8,278 bases of DNA from Pseudomonadota bacterium (GCA_022573605.1 JACZTQ010000138.1:1-8278); one strand, 5' to 3'. Counted from the stretch's first letter, positions 1 to 7,300 are shown. The notes: a model not told the origin generated them from the letters alone. A program made the numbers and translations.

Positions 1-281
1 AAACTCACCCTACCGGCCGCGCCGCCCATTGTCCTGCCGGCCGCCGGACACGCCCCACCGGTCGGAGGTCCCGCCCGGGGTGCAACCCCGGGCAGCGCCC
101 GACCCGCCCCCAGGGCGGGCGCTTCACGCCCCCCCTCGGGCCGGGCGCTGCCCTCGTCTCTCCGCTCAAGCACGCACCCTCCGGCGCCGAGCGCTATTTT
201 CCTCTCCTCCGAAAAGGTTAAAAATTTCGATTATCGTTATCTTTCAATATGTTAAGCGCGTGTGCAACATGCACGCCCCCC
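1..281. other. Non-coding, GC-rich left edge with an AT-rich tail
   Basis: I see no supportable gene here. The only open frame of note is rich in Pro and Arg, resembles no family I know, and is best explained by high GC content. Bases 1-195 are strongly GC-rich and contain nested inverted repeats, listed separately. Bases 196-260 are sharply more AT-rich and could hold a promoter, but no pair of -35 and -10 boxes with good spacing stands out on either strand. An interrupted palindrome GTGCA-aca-TGCAC lies at 262-274. Confidence 0.6.
74..153. repeat. Nested GC-rich inverted repeats (hairpin cluster)
   Basis: Three perfect inverted repeats sit within 80 bases. Bases 74-81 pair with 85-92 (8 bp, loop gca). 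Bases 103-109 pair with 113-119 (7 bp, loop cca). Bases 90-101 pair with 142-153 (12 bp) and enclose the second hairpin. The first and third stems share bases 90-92, so they are partly alternative folds. No U-run follows, so this is not a standard intrinsic terminator. It could be a dispersed palindromic repeat, a structured RNA, or a by-product of high GC; the sequence alone does not decide. Confidence 0.55.
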
Positions 282-282
282 T

Positions 283-376
283 GTCATCCCCGCGAAAGCG
301 GGGACCTCCCGAAAATTTCCCCAAAGCGGGAAGGTCGTAATAACCCCCTGAGGTCCCCGCTTTCGCGGGGATGACC
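283..376. repeat. REP/BIME-like inverted repeat pair
   Basis: A perfect 26-bp inverted repeat is formed by arms 283-308 and 350-375. Each arm is itself palindromic, with the core CCCCGC-gaaa-GCGGGG. The spacer holds what looks like a third, degraded copy in the same direction as the left arm (about 313-335, with core CCCC-aaa-GCGGG). Repeats of this kind (GTCAT-CCCCGC-gaaa-GCGGGG-A) are scattered between genes in many Proteobacteria and are thought to be moved by REP-associated tyrosine transposases. No such transposase gene lies in this window. Confidence 0.8.
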
Positions 377-381
377 GCCAC

Positions 382-545
382 TGAACCGCACCGGGTTTAC
401 CGGAGGCTCCAAACCTTGAGAAGGTGGAGCGATGACGAATGCCTCGGCACGATATTCCCCGGAAGTTCGCACCCGTGCCGTGCGCATGGTTCCGGATCAC
501 CAGGCGGATCGTCCAGCGCAAAGGGCTGCCCTACCCGAGCGACCC
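382..545 (+). mobile_element. IS3-family element, left-end remnant
   Basis: Starting at 382 the sequence TGAACCGCACCGGGTTTACC resembles the left terminal inverted repeat of IS3-family elements, which often begin TGAACYGCCCCGGGTTT. It is followed, after a ribosome-binding-like GGTGGAG, by the first codons of an OrfA-like gene at 432. The match fades near base 510-545 and no right end is present, so this is a 5' fragment. It abuts the right arm of the REP-like repeat, which suggests insertion into or next to that repeat. The family assignment is from memory of typical IS3 ends and OrfA starts; the right boundary is approximate. Confidence 0.6.
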
Positions 546-611
546 GGCGGAATGAGGAGGGTGAGAAAACTGTCCAGTGGACAGTTTTCCCGACGAATGA
601 GCGGGCTCTGA
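432..611 (+). pseudogene. IS3-family transposase OrfA, N-terminal fragment
   Basis: The ATG at 432 opens a 59-codon frame whose start, TNASARYSPEVRTRAVRMV, is characteristic of IS3 OrfA (usually RYSPEVRERAVRMV). OrfA is the helix-turn-helix DNA-binding half of the transposase. Full OrfA proteins are around 90-100 residues. Here the resemblance ends after roughly 30 residues, and the remaining codons run through an unrelated palindrome and the next transposase remnant before stopping at 609-611. The helix-turn-helix and leucine zipper are lost and there is no OrfB, so the product cannot be active. Confidence 0.6.
565..589. repeat. Perfect palindrome with 12-bp arms
   Basis: Bases 565-576 (GAAAACTGTCCA) are the exact reverse complement of 578-589, around a single central G at 577. 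The palindrome lies at the junction between the IS3 fragment and the IS5 fragment. It may be a piece of an insertion sequence end or of its regulatory region. I cannot name it with certainty. Confidence 0.6.
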
Positions 612-848
612 TCGAGCCGATGAGTCCTCCGCCGAAACGGGGCGGGCGTCGCCGCCCGGTTGACCTGCGGGAAGTGGTTCAGGGGTTGCTCCAGATCCTC
701 GAGACGGGCTGCGGCTGGCGGCATCCGCCGAAGGATTTTCCGCCGCGCGGCACTGTTCGGGAATATTTCGGCCTCCGGGATTATGACCGCCCGCTGGAGC
801 GGATCTCTCGCAATGATCAAGATCATGCTACGCCGCTTGGCCCGTTGA
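593..848 (+). pseudogene. IS5-family transposase, internally deleted
   Basis: From 593 the frame reads NERALIEPMSPPPKRGG, then VDLREVV, LETGCGWRHPPKDFPP and finally LERI at about 794-805. This is the N-terminal domain (DUF4096-like) of IS5-family transposases of the IS427/IS1031 type, normally LTDEQWALIEPLLPPPKRGGRP and onward. After about 805 the other frame continues as LAMIKIMLRRLAR and stops at 846-848, which matches the usual C-terminal end of the same transposases (AMIRIMLRRLA). About 150-180 residues in between, including the whole DDE catalytic core, are missing. The loss of a normal start and a possible frameshift near 600 confirm decay. The bases at 851-869 (AACTTTCCGGACAGGTTCC) resemble the right terminal inverted repeat of such elements. 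Confidence 0.75.
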
Positions 849-870
849 TAAACTTTCCGGACAGGTTCCG
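849..870 (+). mobile_element. Probable right terminal repeat of the IS5 remnant
   Basis: Immediately after the transposase stop codon lies TAAACTTTCCGGACAGGTTC. Right ends of IS427-type IS5 elements often read AACTTTTCGGACAGGCTC, directly behind the AMIRIMLRRLA-stop terminus. The matching left end is not obvious upstream, probably lost or replaced by the palindrome at 565-589. The identification rests on recalled consensus, not on alignment. Confidence 0.45.
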
Positions 871-874
871 AGGC

Positions 875-902
875 AAAAAAAAGCCGGACCAAACGGTCCG
901 GC
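875..902 (-). terminator. Rho-independent terminator of the lysR gene
   Basis: Read on the minus strand this is an 8-bp perfect stem, GCCGGACC / GGTCCGGC, with loop GTTT, followed directly by eight T residues (complement of 875-882). This is a textbook intrinsic terminator. It lies about 120 bases past the stop codon of the minus-strand LysR gene, which it most likely serves. It also shields that gene from reading on into the insertion-sequence debris. Confidence 0.88.
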
Positions 903-1023
903 CTAGTTCAACAGGGAGGTATCACAACCTGAAGCGCTGCGGGGAAGCGGCGCTTCACGAGGGCATGTAGGCCGGCGCACCGGGTTTCGCAAGTTCCCGC
1001 ACTGCCGCAGGGGTGGGAACCAG

Positions 1024-1941
1024 CTATGCGCTGGACGCAACCCTGGAGCTGACTTTCCCCTGGCGCTTGAAAATTTCCACCTCGGCGACAATGAAATCGC
1101 GGAACGCCAGCACCCGCCGCGAGCGGCGCAGTTCCTCGGGATAGACGAAGTAGACCGGGAACGGCGGGCTGACTTCATCGGGCAGGATGTTGATCAGCTC
1201 GGGGTAGTCGCGGGTGATGTAGTCGGGCAGCGCCGCCACCCCGAGCCCGTTGATCGCCGCTTTCAACACGCCGAAATAGCTGTTGATCATCAGATGCGTG
1301 CGGCGCTGCGGGTGGATGTGCTGCTTCAGCCAGCCGGCGGCCTCGTGCGGCTGGGGGGCGTTCGGGCTGAACGAGATCACCCGGCGCTCCGCCAGTTCAC
1401 CGAGGTTGTTCGGAAGTCCGGTCTGCTCGACATACTCCCGCGAGGCGTAGAGGCGCATGGTCACCTCCATCAGCGGCCGGCGGATCAGGTCGGCCTGCTG
1501 CGGGCTCGACAGGCGGATCGCGACATCGGCCTCGCGCATCGGCAAATCGAGGATGGCCTCGGTCAGGATCAGGTTGAGCGACAGGTCCGGATGGACCTCG
1601 AACAGCTTGTGCAGGCGCGGCGCCAGCCACAGGGTGCCGAAGCCGGCGGTGGTGGTGACCCGCAGGTCGCCATGGATCTCGTCCTTGGAATCGCGGATCC
1701 GCGCCGCCGCGGCGTTGAGCCGCTTGCTCATCGCCAGCGTTGCCTCGTAGAGCAACTCACCCTGCTCGGTCAGCAGCAGGCCGCGCGCATGGCGATGGAA
1801 CAGGGTCGACTTGATCTGCTCCTCGAGGCCGCGAATCTGCCGGCTGATGGCCGACTGGCTCAGGTGCAGTTGCTCGCCGGCATGGGTCAGGCTGCCGGCG
1901 TCGGCGACCGCATGGAAAACCCGCAGTTTGTCCCAATCCAT
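1024..1941 (-). CDS. LysR-family transcriptional regulator (LsrB/VtlR-like)
   Basis: This 305-residue protein has the standard LysR length and plan. An N-terminal winged helix-turn-helix occupies about residues 1-60 (MDWDKLRVFHAVADAGSLTHAGEQ, then LSQSAISRQIRGLEEQI), followed by a linker helix and a two-lobed effector-binding domain from about residue 90 to 295. The opening MDWDKLRVFHAVA and the FHRHARGLLLTEQGELL segment closely resemble the LsrB/VtlR group of Alphaproteobacteria, regulators linked to envelope and redox stress and often found near trxB; no trxB is seen here, so orthology is uncertain. The start is well fixed by an AGGAGG site 7 bases ahead of the ATG. The protein has no cysteine at all. 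It is transcribed away from the exported-protein gene, so it may control itself and that neighbour through the shared 119-bp gap. A strong terminator follows at 875-902. Confidence 0.93.
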   Translation of the reverse strand: MDWDKLRVFHAVADAGSLTHAGEQLHLSQSAISRQIRGLEEQIKSTLFHRHARGLLLTEQGELLYEATLAMSKRLNAAAARIRDSKDEIHGDLRVTTTAGFGTLWLAPRLHKLFEVHPDLSLNLILTEAILDLPMREADVAIRLSSPQQADLIRRPLMEVTMRLYASREYVEQTGLPNNLGELAERRVISFSPNAPQPHEAAGWLKQHIHPQRRTHLMINSYFGVLKAAINGLGVAALPDYITRDYPELINILPDEVSPPFPVYFVYPEELRRSRRVLAFRDFIVAEVEIFKRQGKVSSRVASSA

Positions 1942-2060
1942 TGCCGATCCTCCTTGCCCGTCATGTGGTGCCCGTCAGGCCGTCATTTTCGCTGCCCATG
2001 CCGGCGCCGTCTGGTATGAGTATAACGCGAAGGCCGGGGTTTGGCAGGGGAATGCGACAT
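1942..2060. promoter_or_regulatory. Divergent promoter region, lysR / exported-protein gene
   Basis: This 119-bp gap separates two divergent genes and must hold both promoters. A small AT-rich island contains TATAAC (2021-2026), a good -10 candidate for the plus-strand gene, and overlapping it on the minus strand TATACT (complement of 2019-2024), a -10 candidate for lysR. Neither has a convincing -35 box. Three direct repeats GCCCGTCA, GCCCGTCA and GGCCGTCA lie at 1956-1963, 1970-1977 and 1978-1985, between the island and the lysR ribosome site (AGGAGG, complement of 1949-1954). LysR proteins usually bind such divergent gaps and repress their own gene, which would fit, but no clear T-N11-A dyad was found. 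Confidence 0.5.
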
Positions 2061-2918
2061 ATGGGATTCGCGTCGGCGGTGACAAGGCTTGCGATCACCC
2101 TGATGATCGTGCTCGGCCCGGGCATGGCCGCCGCGGCCGAGATTCTGTCCGGCTTCTATTACGGCGTCAAGGACGCCACCGGCGCCTCGATCGAGATCCG
2201 GCCCGATGCGGAAGGGTTCCTGGGCACCTTTTTCGACGCCCAAGGCAACAGCCAGGCGTTCGAAGCCGATCGCGCCGGCGAAATCGCCGAGGCGGTGCTC
2301 GATATGGATGGGCGCACCGTCCTGATGCGCATGGCGCCGCTGCCCTACGGCGCCGAGGTGACGATCATTCCCTTCGACGCGGCGGGAAACCTGGTGATCG
2401 CGGCCGGCCGCACCCTCGGTTTCGTGCGCAGCGGGCTGACCCTGCCCCGGCCGGGTCCCGACTTCGTCGTGGCGCCGCGTGACGACCGCGGACGGATCAC
2501 CGCCAACAGCTTCCTGGCAAGTTACGAATTCTGGCGCCCGACCGGGGTGCGCAACGGCTATCTCTCCTTGCCGGAGAGGTTTCGCACCGTGATACGGCTG
2601 TTCCCGGCGGTGCAGCTCGACCTGATCTGGAAGCTGTGCCTGGCGCCTGCCGCCGACCGGGCGCTGGCAATCGCGCTGCGCGGGCAGGGGGTTGCCTGCG
2701 GCGAGGTGATCGAAGGCATCGCCGAGGCCCAGCGCAGCGGCGCATTCGTGAACTACAAGGCCGAGGTTGCGGGGCAGAAAGCGACGCTGCGGATGACGGT
2801 GCGTTGCGCGGACTTTTATCCCGAAAGCAAGCAGAATTGCGACCGGGCGGCGCTCGAACTCGGCGCCCAGGCGATTTCACTCGAAACGGCGGGGACCGTT
2901 CTGGCCCGTTACCGCTGA
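2061..2918 (+). CDS. Exported protein of unknown function
   Basis: I do not recognise this 285-residue protein. Its first 26 residues form a clear Sec signal peptide: an Arg at position 9, a hydrophobic stretch LAITLMIVLG, and an Ala-rich cleavage site after MAAAA, just before EILSGFYYG. There is no lipobox cysteine, so the mature protein should be soluble in the periplasm or secreted. The N-terminal half (about 27-140) has short alternating hydrophobic stretches and looks beta-rich. The C-terminal half holds four cysteines, C193, C213, C249 and C260, which could form two disulfides after export. The ATG at 2061 is preferred because an AGGGG lies 10 bases upstream; the in-frame ATG at 2052 would leave only one base of spacing. 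It is divergent from the LysR gene and ends 20 bases from the convergent HxlR gene. Confidence 0.8.
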   Translation: MGFASAVTRLAITLMIVLGPGMAAAAEILSGFYYGVKDATGASIEIRPDAEGFLGTFFDAQGNSQAFEADRAGEIAEAVLDMDGRTVLMRMAPLPYGAEVTIIPFDAAGNLVIAAGRTLGFVRSGLTLPRPGPDFVVAPRDDRGRITANSFLASYEFWRPTGVRNGYLSLPERFRTVIRLFPAVQLDLIWKLCLAPAADRALAIALRGQGVACGEVIEGIAEAQRSGAFVNYKAEVAGQKATLRMTVRCADFYPESKQNCDRAALELGAQAISLETAGTVLARYR

Positions 2919-2938
2919 GGGTTCGGTAGCTTGGAGAC

Positions 2939-3271
2939 TCAATGCCTCGTGAGGCCGTTGACCACGCCGCCGTTGCCCCAGCCATCGATCAGCTCCAGCG
3001 CCGGACGCAAGGCCTCGCCCTTGCCGGTCACCCGGTATTCCAGACGCCGGGCGCCGGCATGGATCGGGCGCTTGACCAGGATTCCCTCGTCGACCAGCTT
3101 GGAAAGGCGATTCGAGAGGATGTTGCGGGCAACACCCAGACGGCTCTGGAAATTGTCGAAGCGGGTGGTCCCATTCAGGGCCGACCACACGATCAGCAGG
3201 CTCCAGCTATCACCAATTTGGCGAACGGCACTGTCCATGCCACTGCTTTCTATACGCATTACCTGGTTCAC
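2939..3271 (-). CDS. HxlR-family transcriptional regulator
   Basis: This 110-residue protein is almost wholly a winged helix-turn-helix of the HxlR type: IGDSWSLLIVWSALNGTTRF, LGVARNILSNRLSKLVDEGI, then the wing LEYRVTGKGEALRPAL and a terminal helix ending in DGWGN. The GTG at 3271 is chosen as start because an AGGGAG lies five bases ahead of it; the frame remains open further upstream, but those residues do not fit the family. An ATG four codons in (3259) is an alternative. The usual N-terminal cysteine of the family (the CPV.RALDLIG motif) is replaced by Ser10, and the protein contains no cysteine. HxlR proteins often act as dimers on a divergent oxidoreductase gene; the divergent SDR gene 199 bases away is the natural candidate target. 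Confidence 0.88.
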   Translation of the reverse strand: MNQVMRIESSGMDSAVRQIGDSWSLLIVWSALNGTTRFDNFQSRLGVARNILSNRLSKLVDEGILVKRPIHAGARRLEYRVTGKGEALRPALELIDGWGNGGVVNGLTRH

Positions 3272-3470
3272 GACAGCTCCCTTTGACGCAACTCGGAATT
3301 GGGTTCTGATGGGAGAACACCCGGGCGCGGGAAATCTATTGCAGATTTTCTGATTTTTTTCGATACCTTGACGGGAATTCCCATTCCGGACTGCCGGGAG
3401 AATTTGGTAAGTTCCAACCTGAAATGGAAAAATTCGCTTTGGCGCTTCCGGAAGCACAGGAGAAAAAACC
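3272..3470. promoter_or_regulatory. Divergent intergenic region with candidate operators (hxlR-type gene / SDR)
   Basis: This 199-bp gap lies between two divergent starts and is more AT-rich than its surroundings. It contains several perfect dyads: GTTCT-N6-AGAAC (3303-3318), AAATCT-N5-AGATTT (3332-3348), GGGAATTCCC (3373-3382) and GCTTCCGGAAGC (3444-3455). The last lies just ahead of the SDR ribosome-binding site AGGAG (3458-3462), where bound protein could block expression. HxlR dimers bind dyads in such gaps. No promoter boxes can be assigned with confidence; TTGACG at 3368-3373 is a possible -35 but has no good -10 partner. Confidence 0.45.
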
Positions 3471-4214
3471 GTGAAATTATCCGAAATGCGCGTTCTGGTG
3501 ACCGGGGCCTCGAGCGGTCTGGGGGCTCACATGGCCGCGATGCTGGCCGCGCGGGGCGCACGGGTAGCCGCCGCGGCGCGGCGCTTCGAGGCACTCGAGG
3601 CGCTGGCGGCGGGGGCCGACGGACGGATCACTCCGATCGCCATGGATGTCTCCGATCCGGCGTCGGTGGAGCGCGGCGTGGCCGAGGCGGCGGCCGCCAT
3701 GGGTGGGCTGGACGGGCTGGTGAACAACGCCGGCGTGGCCTGGAGCGGCCGGGCCATCGAGATGCCGGAGGCCGACTGGCAACGGGTTATCGACACCAAC
3801 CTCGGCGGCGTCTTCCGGGTCGCCCGGGCGGCGGCCCGGGTGATGGCGGGCGGCGGCGGCGGCGCGATCGTCAACACCGCCTCGATCCTCGGGTTCGGCA
3901 CCGCCACCGGGGCCGCCGCCTATGCCGCCTCGAAAGCGGCAGTGGTGCATCTGACCCGCAGCCTGGCGCTGGAATGGGCCCGCCACGGCATCCGGGTCAA
4001 CGCCATCGCGCCGGGATACTTCCCGACCGAGATGAACGAGGCGTTCCTGGCCAGCCCCGAGGGCGACGCGCTGCGCAAGAACATTCCCATGCGCCGGTTC
4101 GGCCGCTACGACGATCTGGACGGGCCGCTGGAGTTGTTGTTATCCGATGCGGGCGCCTATATCACCGGGGTGACCCTCGCCGTCGATGGCGGGCATCTGG
4201 TGCGGCCGCTCTGA
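3471..4214 (+). CDS. Short-chain dehydrogenase/reductase (classical SDR)
   Basis: This 247-residue cytosolic oxidoreductase has the normal length of a classical SDR and all its key motifs. The cofactor-binding TGASSGLG is at residues 11-18, D59 binds the adenine side, and NNAG is at 85-88. The catalytic tetrad is N110, S138, Y151 and K155 (YAASK), followed by PGYFPTEM. Arg37-Arg38 at the end of the second strand suggest NADP(H) rather than NAD(H). The start is a GTG with AGGAG eight bases upstream. The substrate cannot be told from sequence; many relatives act as 3-oxoacyl or 3-hydroxyacyl dehydrogenases or on small alcohols and ketones. It is divergent from the HxlR gene, its likely regulator, and about 100 bases upstream of the ferredoxin oxidoreductase gene on the same strand. 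Confidence 0.92.
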   Translation: MKLSEMRVLVTGASSGLGAHMAAMLAARGARVAAAARRFEALEALAAGADGRITPIAMDVSDPASVERGVAEAAAAMGGLDGLVNNAGVAWSGRAIEMPEADWQRVIDTNLGGVFRVARAAARVMAGGGGGAIVNTASILGFGTATGAAAYAASKAAVVHLTRSLALEWARHGIRVNAIAPGYFPTEMNEAFLASPEGDALRKNIPMRRFGRYDDLDGPLELLLSDAGAYITGVTLAVDGGHLVRPL

Positions 4215-4313
4215 GGCAGTGCCGGAATCCCGAACGGAAGCACCGTAACCCTTGCCGAAGGGTCATGGTAGCTTACCTTTGATCGGAGACACGATTCCCC
4301 AGGGAGATTAGGC
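4215..4313 (+). promoter_or_regulatory. Gap between the SDR and ferredoxin oxidoreductase genes
   Basis: A 6-bp perfect hairpin, ACCCTT-gccg-AAGGGT, lies at 4248-4263. It has no U-run behind it, so it is a weak terminator at best. A poor promoter-like pair, TTGCCG (4252-4257) and TACCTT (4274-4279) with 16 bases between, overlaps it. Just before the next gene AGGGAG (4301-4306) sits seven bases ahead of the ATG at 4314 and clearly fixes that start. The gap is long enough for an independent promoter but does not exclude readthrough from the SDR gene. Confidence 0.4.
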
Positions 4314-7300
4314 ATGGACCTGCGCGACGTCCGACTGTCGGACCGCTACGACCTGGAGCGCTCGCCGGTGCTGTTGTCGGGCACCCAGGCGCTGGTGCGC
4401 GCCACCCTGATGCAGCGCGCCCGCGACGCGGCGGCCGGGTTCGACACCGCCGGCTACGTCACCGGCTATCGCGGCTCGCCGCTGGGCGCGGTCGACGGGG
4501 TCTTCCACGCGGCGCAAAAGTATCTCGCGGAGGCGCAGGTCAGGTTCCATCCCGGCCTCAACGAGGACCTGGCGGCGACCGCGCTGTGGGGCACCCAGCA
4601 GGCGGAGCTTCGGGGCGAGGGCAAGCACCAGGGGGTGTTCGGGCTCTGGTATGGCAAGGGGCCGGGCGTCGATCGCAGCGGCGATGTGTTCCGCCACGCC
4701 AATTTCGCCGGCACGTCGAAATACGGCGGCGTGCTGGTGGCGATGGGCGACGACCACACCTGCGAGAGCTCGACCACCTGCCACCAGTCGGAAATGGCGC
4801 TGATGGACGCCATGCTGCCGATCCTGGCGCCGGCCGGGGTGCAGGAACTGATCGACACCATGCTGACCGGCTGGGCGCTGAGCCGCTTCTCGGGCTGCTG
4901 GGTCGGCGTCAAGTCGATGAAGGACACGGTCGAGGCGACGGCGGTGATCGACGGCGATCCGCACCGCCTCAAGCTGGTCGAGCCGGCCGATTTCGCGATG
5001 CCGCCGGACGGGCTGAACATCCGTCTGATCGACACCCCGCAGGCCCAGGAGACGCGGCTGCACGACTTCAAGCGCTTCGCCGCCCAGGCCTTCGCCCGGG
5101 CCAACAATCTCGATCGCCGGATGCACGGCGCGCCGGGCGCGCGCATCGGCATCCTGTCGTCGGGCAAGAGCTGGCTCGACACCATCCATGCGCTCGAGAT
5201 GCTCGGCATCGACGACGCCGTGGCCCGGGAAATCGGGCTGACCACCTACAAGGTCGTGATGGTCTGGCCATTGGAAACCCAGCGCCTGCGCGAATGGGCC
5301 GCGGGCCTCGATCTGATCGTCGTCGTCGAGGAGAAGCGTCCGGTCCTCGAGATCCAGCTCAAGGAGGTGCTGTTCGGCACCCCGAACCACCCGCGCGTGG
5401 TCGGCTGGAAGGACGAGGCCGGCGAGGTGCTGTTCTCGGTCAAGATGGGGCTCGATCCGGTGGAGGTCGCGCGCGGCCTGGGCCGGGTGTTGCAGGGCGA
5501 GGGCGTCGGGCAGGCGGCGCTGGCCGGCCGGCTGACCCGGCTGGCGGAACTGGCCGAGGCCGGCAACGCGCCCGAACTGGCCGAGCGTCAGCCCTGGTTC
5601 TGCGCCGGCTGCCCGCACAACACCTCGACCCTGCTGCCCGAGGGCGCGCGCGCCTATGCCGGCATCGGCTGTCACTACATGGTGCAGTGGATGGACCGCG
5701 AGACCCTGGGCTTCACCCATATGGGCGGCGAGGGCGCGAACTGGATCGGCGAGGCGCCGTTCTCGACCCGCGGCCACGTGTTCCAGAACATGGGCGACGG
5801 CACCTACAACCACTCCGGCATCATGGCGATCCGGGCCGCCGTCGGCGCCGGCACCAACATCACCTTCAAGCTGCTCTACAACGACGCCGTGGCGATGACC
5901 GGCGGGCAGAGCCACGACGGCGGGCTGGGCCCGGACCGGATCGCGGCTGAGTTGCTGGCGGTGGGGGTCAAGCGGGTCGTCGCCGTGGTCGACGAGAAGG
6001 AGGTGTTCCCCAAGCTGCCGGCCGAGGTGCCGGTGCAGCCGCGCGAGAACCTGCTCGCGGTCGAGCGCGAACTGGAGCGCGAGGAGGGCGTCACCGCGAT
6101 CCTCTACATCCAGACCTGTGCGGCCGAGAAGCGGCGACGGCGCAAGCGCGGGCTGTTTCCCGATCCCGACCGCCGGGTGTTCATCAATCCCAGTGTGTGC
6201 GAGGGCTGCGGCGATTGCGGGGTGCGCTCGAACTGCATCGCCATCCTGCCGCTGGAGACCCCGCTCGGGCGCAAGCGCCGGATCGACCAGTCCGCCTGCA
6301 ACAAGGATTTCTCCTGTCTCGACGGCTTCTGCCCCAGCTTCGTCACCGTCGAGGGCGCGGCGCCGAAGTCGCGCGACGCGGCCGAAGTCGCCCTGCCCGA
6401 GCTTCCCGAGCCGGCGCTGCCGGCGCTGGAGCGGCCCTGGAACCTGCTGATCACCGGGGTCGGCGGCACCGGGGTGGTGACGGTCGGGGCGCTGCTGACC
6501 ATGGCCGCCCACCTCGAGGGCAGGGGCGCCAGCGAGATGCAGATGGCCGGGCTGGCCCAGAAGGGGGGCGCGGTCACCATCCATTGCCGCATCGCGCCTC
6601 GGCCCGCCGACATCAGCGCCATCCGCATCTGCGCCGGCGAGGCCGACGCGGTGATCGGCGGCGACCTGGTGGTGACGGCGGCGCCGAAGACCCTGGGCGC
6701 GATGGAGCGGGGCCGGGCGCGGGTGCTGTGCAACAGCCACGAGATCGTCACCGGCGAGTTCACCCACAATACCGAATTCAAGCTGCCCTCGGCGGCGCTG
6801 AAGCTGGCGCTGGAGCGCCGGGTCGGGGCCGACGCCCTGACCATGATCGACGCCACCGCGCTGGCCGAGGGCCTGCTGGGCGACTCGATCCACGCCAACG
6901 TGCTGCTCTTGGGCGCCGCCTGGCAGGCCGGCATGGTGCCGCTGTCGGCGGCGGCGATGCGCCGGGCGATCGAGTTGAACGGGGCCGGCGTCGAGGGCAA
7001 CCTGCGGGCCTTCGAGATCGGCCGCTGGGCGGTCTCGCACCCAATCGAGGCGCGCGCCGCGGTGGCGCCGGAGGCCCCCGCCGAGGAGACGCTGGAGCAG
7101 AAGATCGAGCGCCGGGCGGACCACCTCACCGGCTACCAGAACCGCCGCCTGGCGCGGCGCTATCGCCGCTTGGTGGAGCGGGCGCGCGAGGCCGGGCAGG
7201 TGCTGGGCGTTACCGGTTTTGCCGAGGCGGTCGCCGAGGGTTATTTCAAGCTGCTGTCCTACAAGGACGAATACGAGGTCGCCCGGCTCCACACCGAGAC

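Noticed and set aside
29..340. A 103-codon plus-strand open frame at the left edge.
   Set aside because: Its Pro/Arg-rich sequence resembles no family and it runs through the REP-like repeat.
1294..2019. A 241-codon plus-strand open frame opposite lysR.
   Set aside because: It mirrors the LysR gene, which has clear family motifs, a strong ribosome site and a terminator on the other strand.
2908..2930. A terminator between the convergent exported-protein and HxlR genes.
   Set aside because: Only a 5-bp stem (TACCG / CGGTA) can form and there is no U-run on either strand.
3299..4282. A 327-codon plus-strand frame overlapping the SDR gene.
   Set aside because: It is an out-of-frame reading, very rich in Arg and Gly; the SDR frame has all catalytic motifs.
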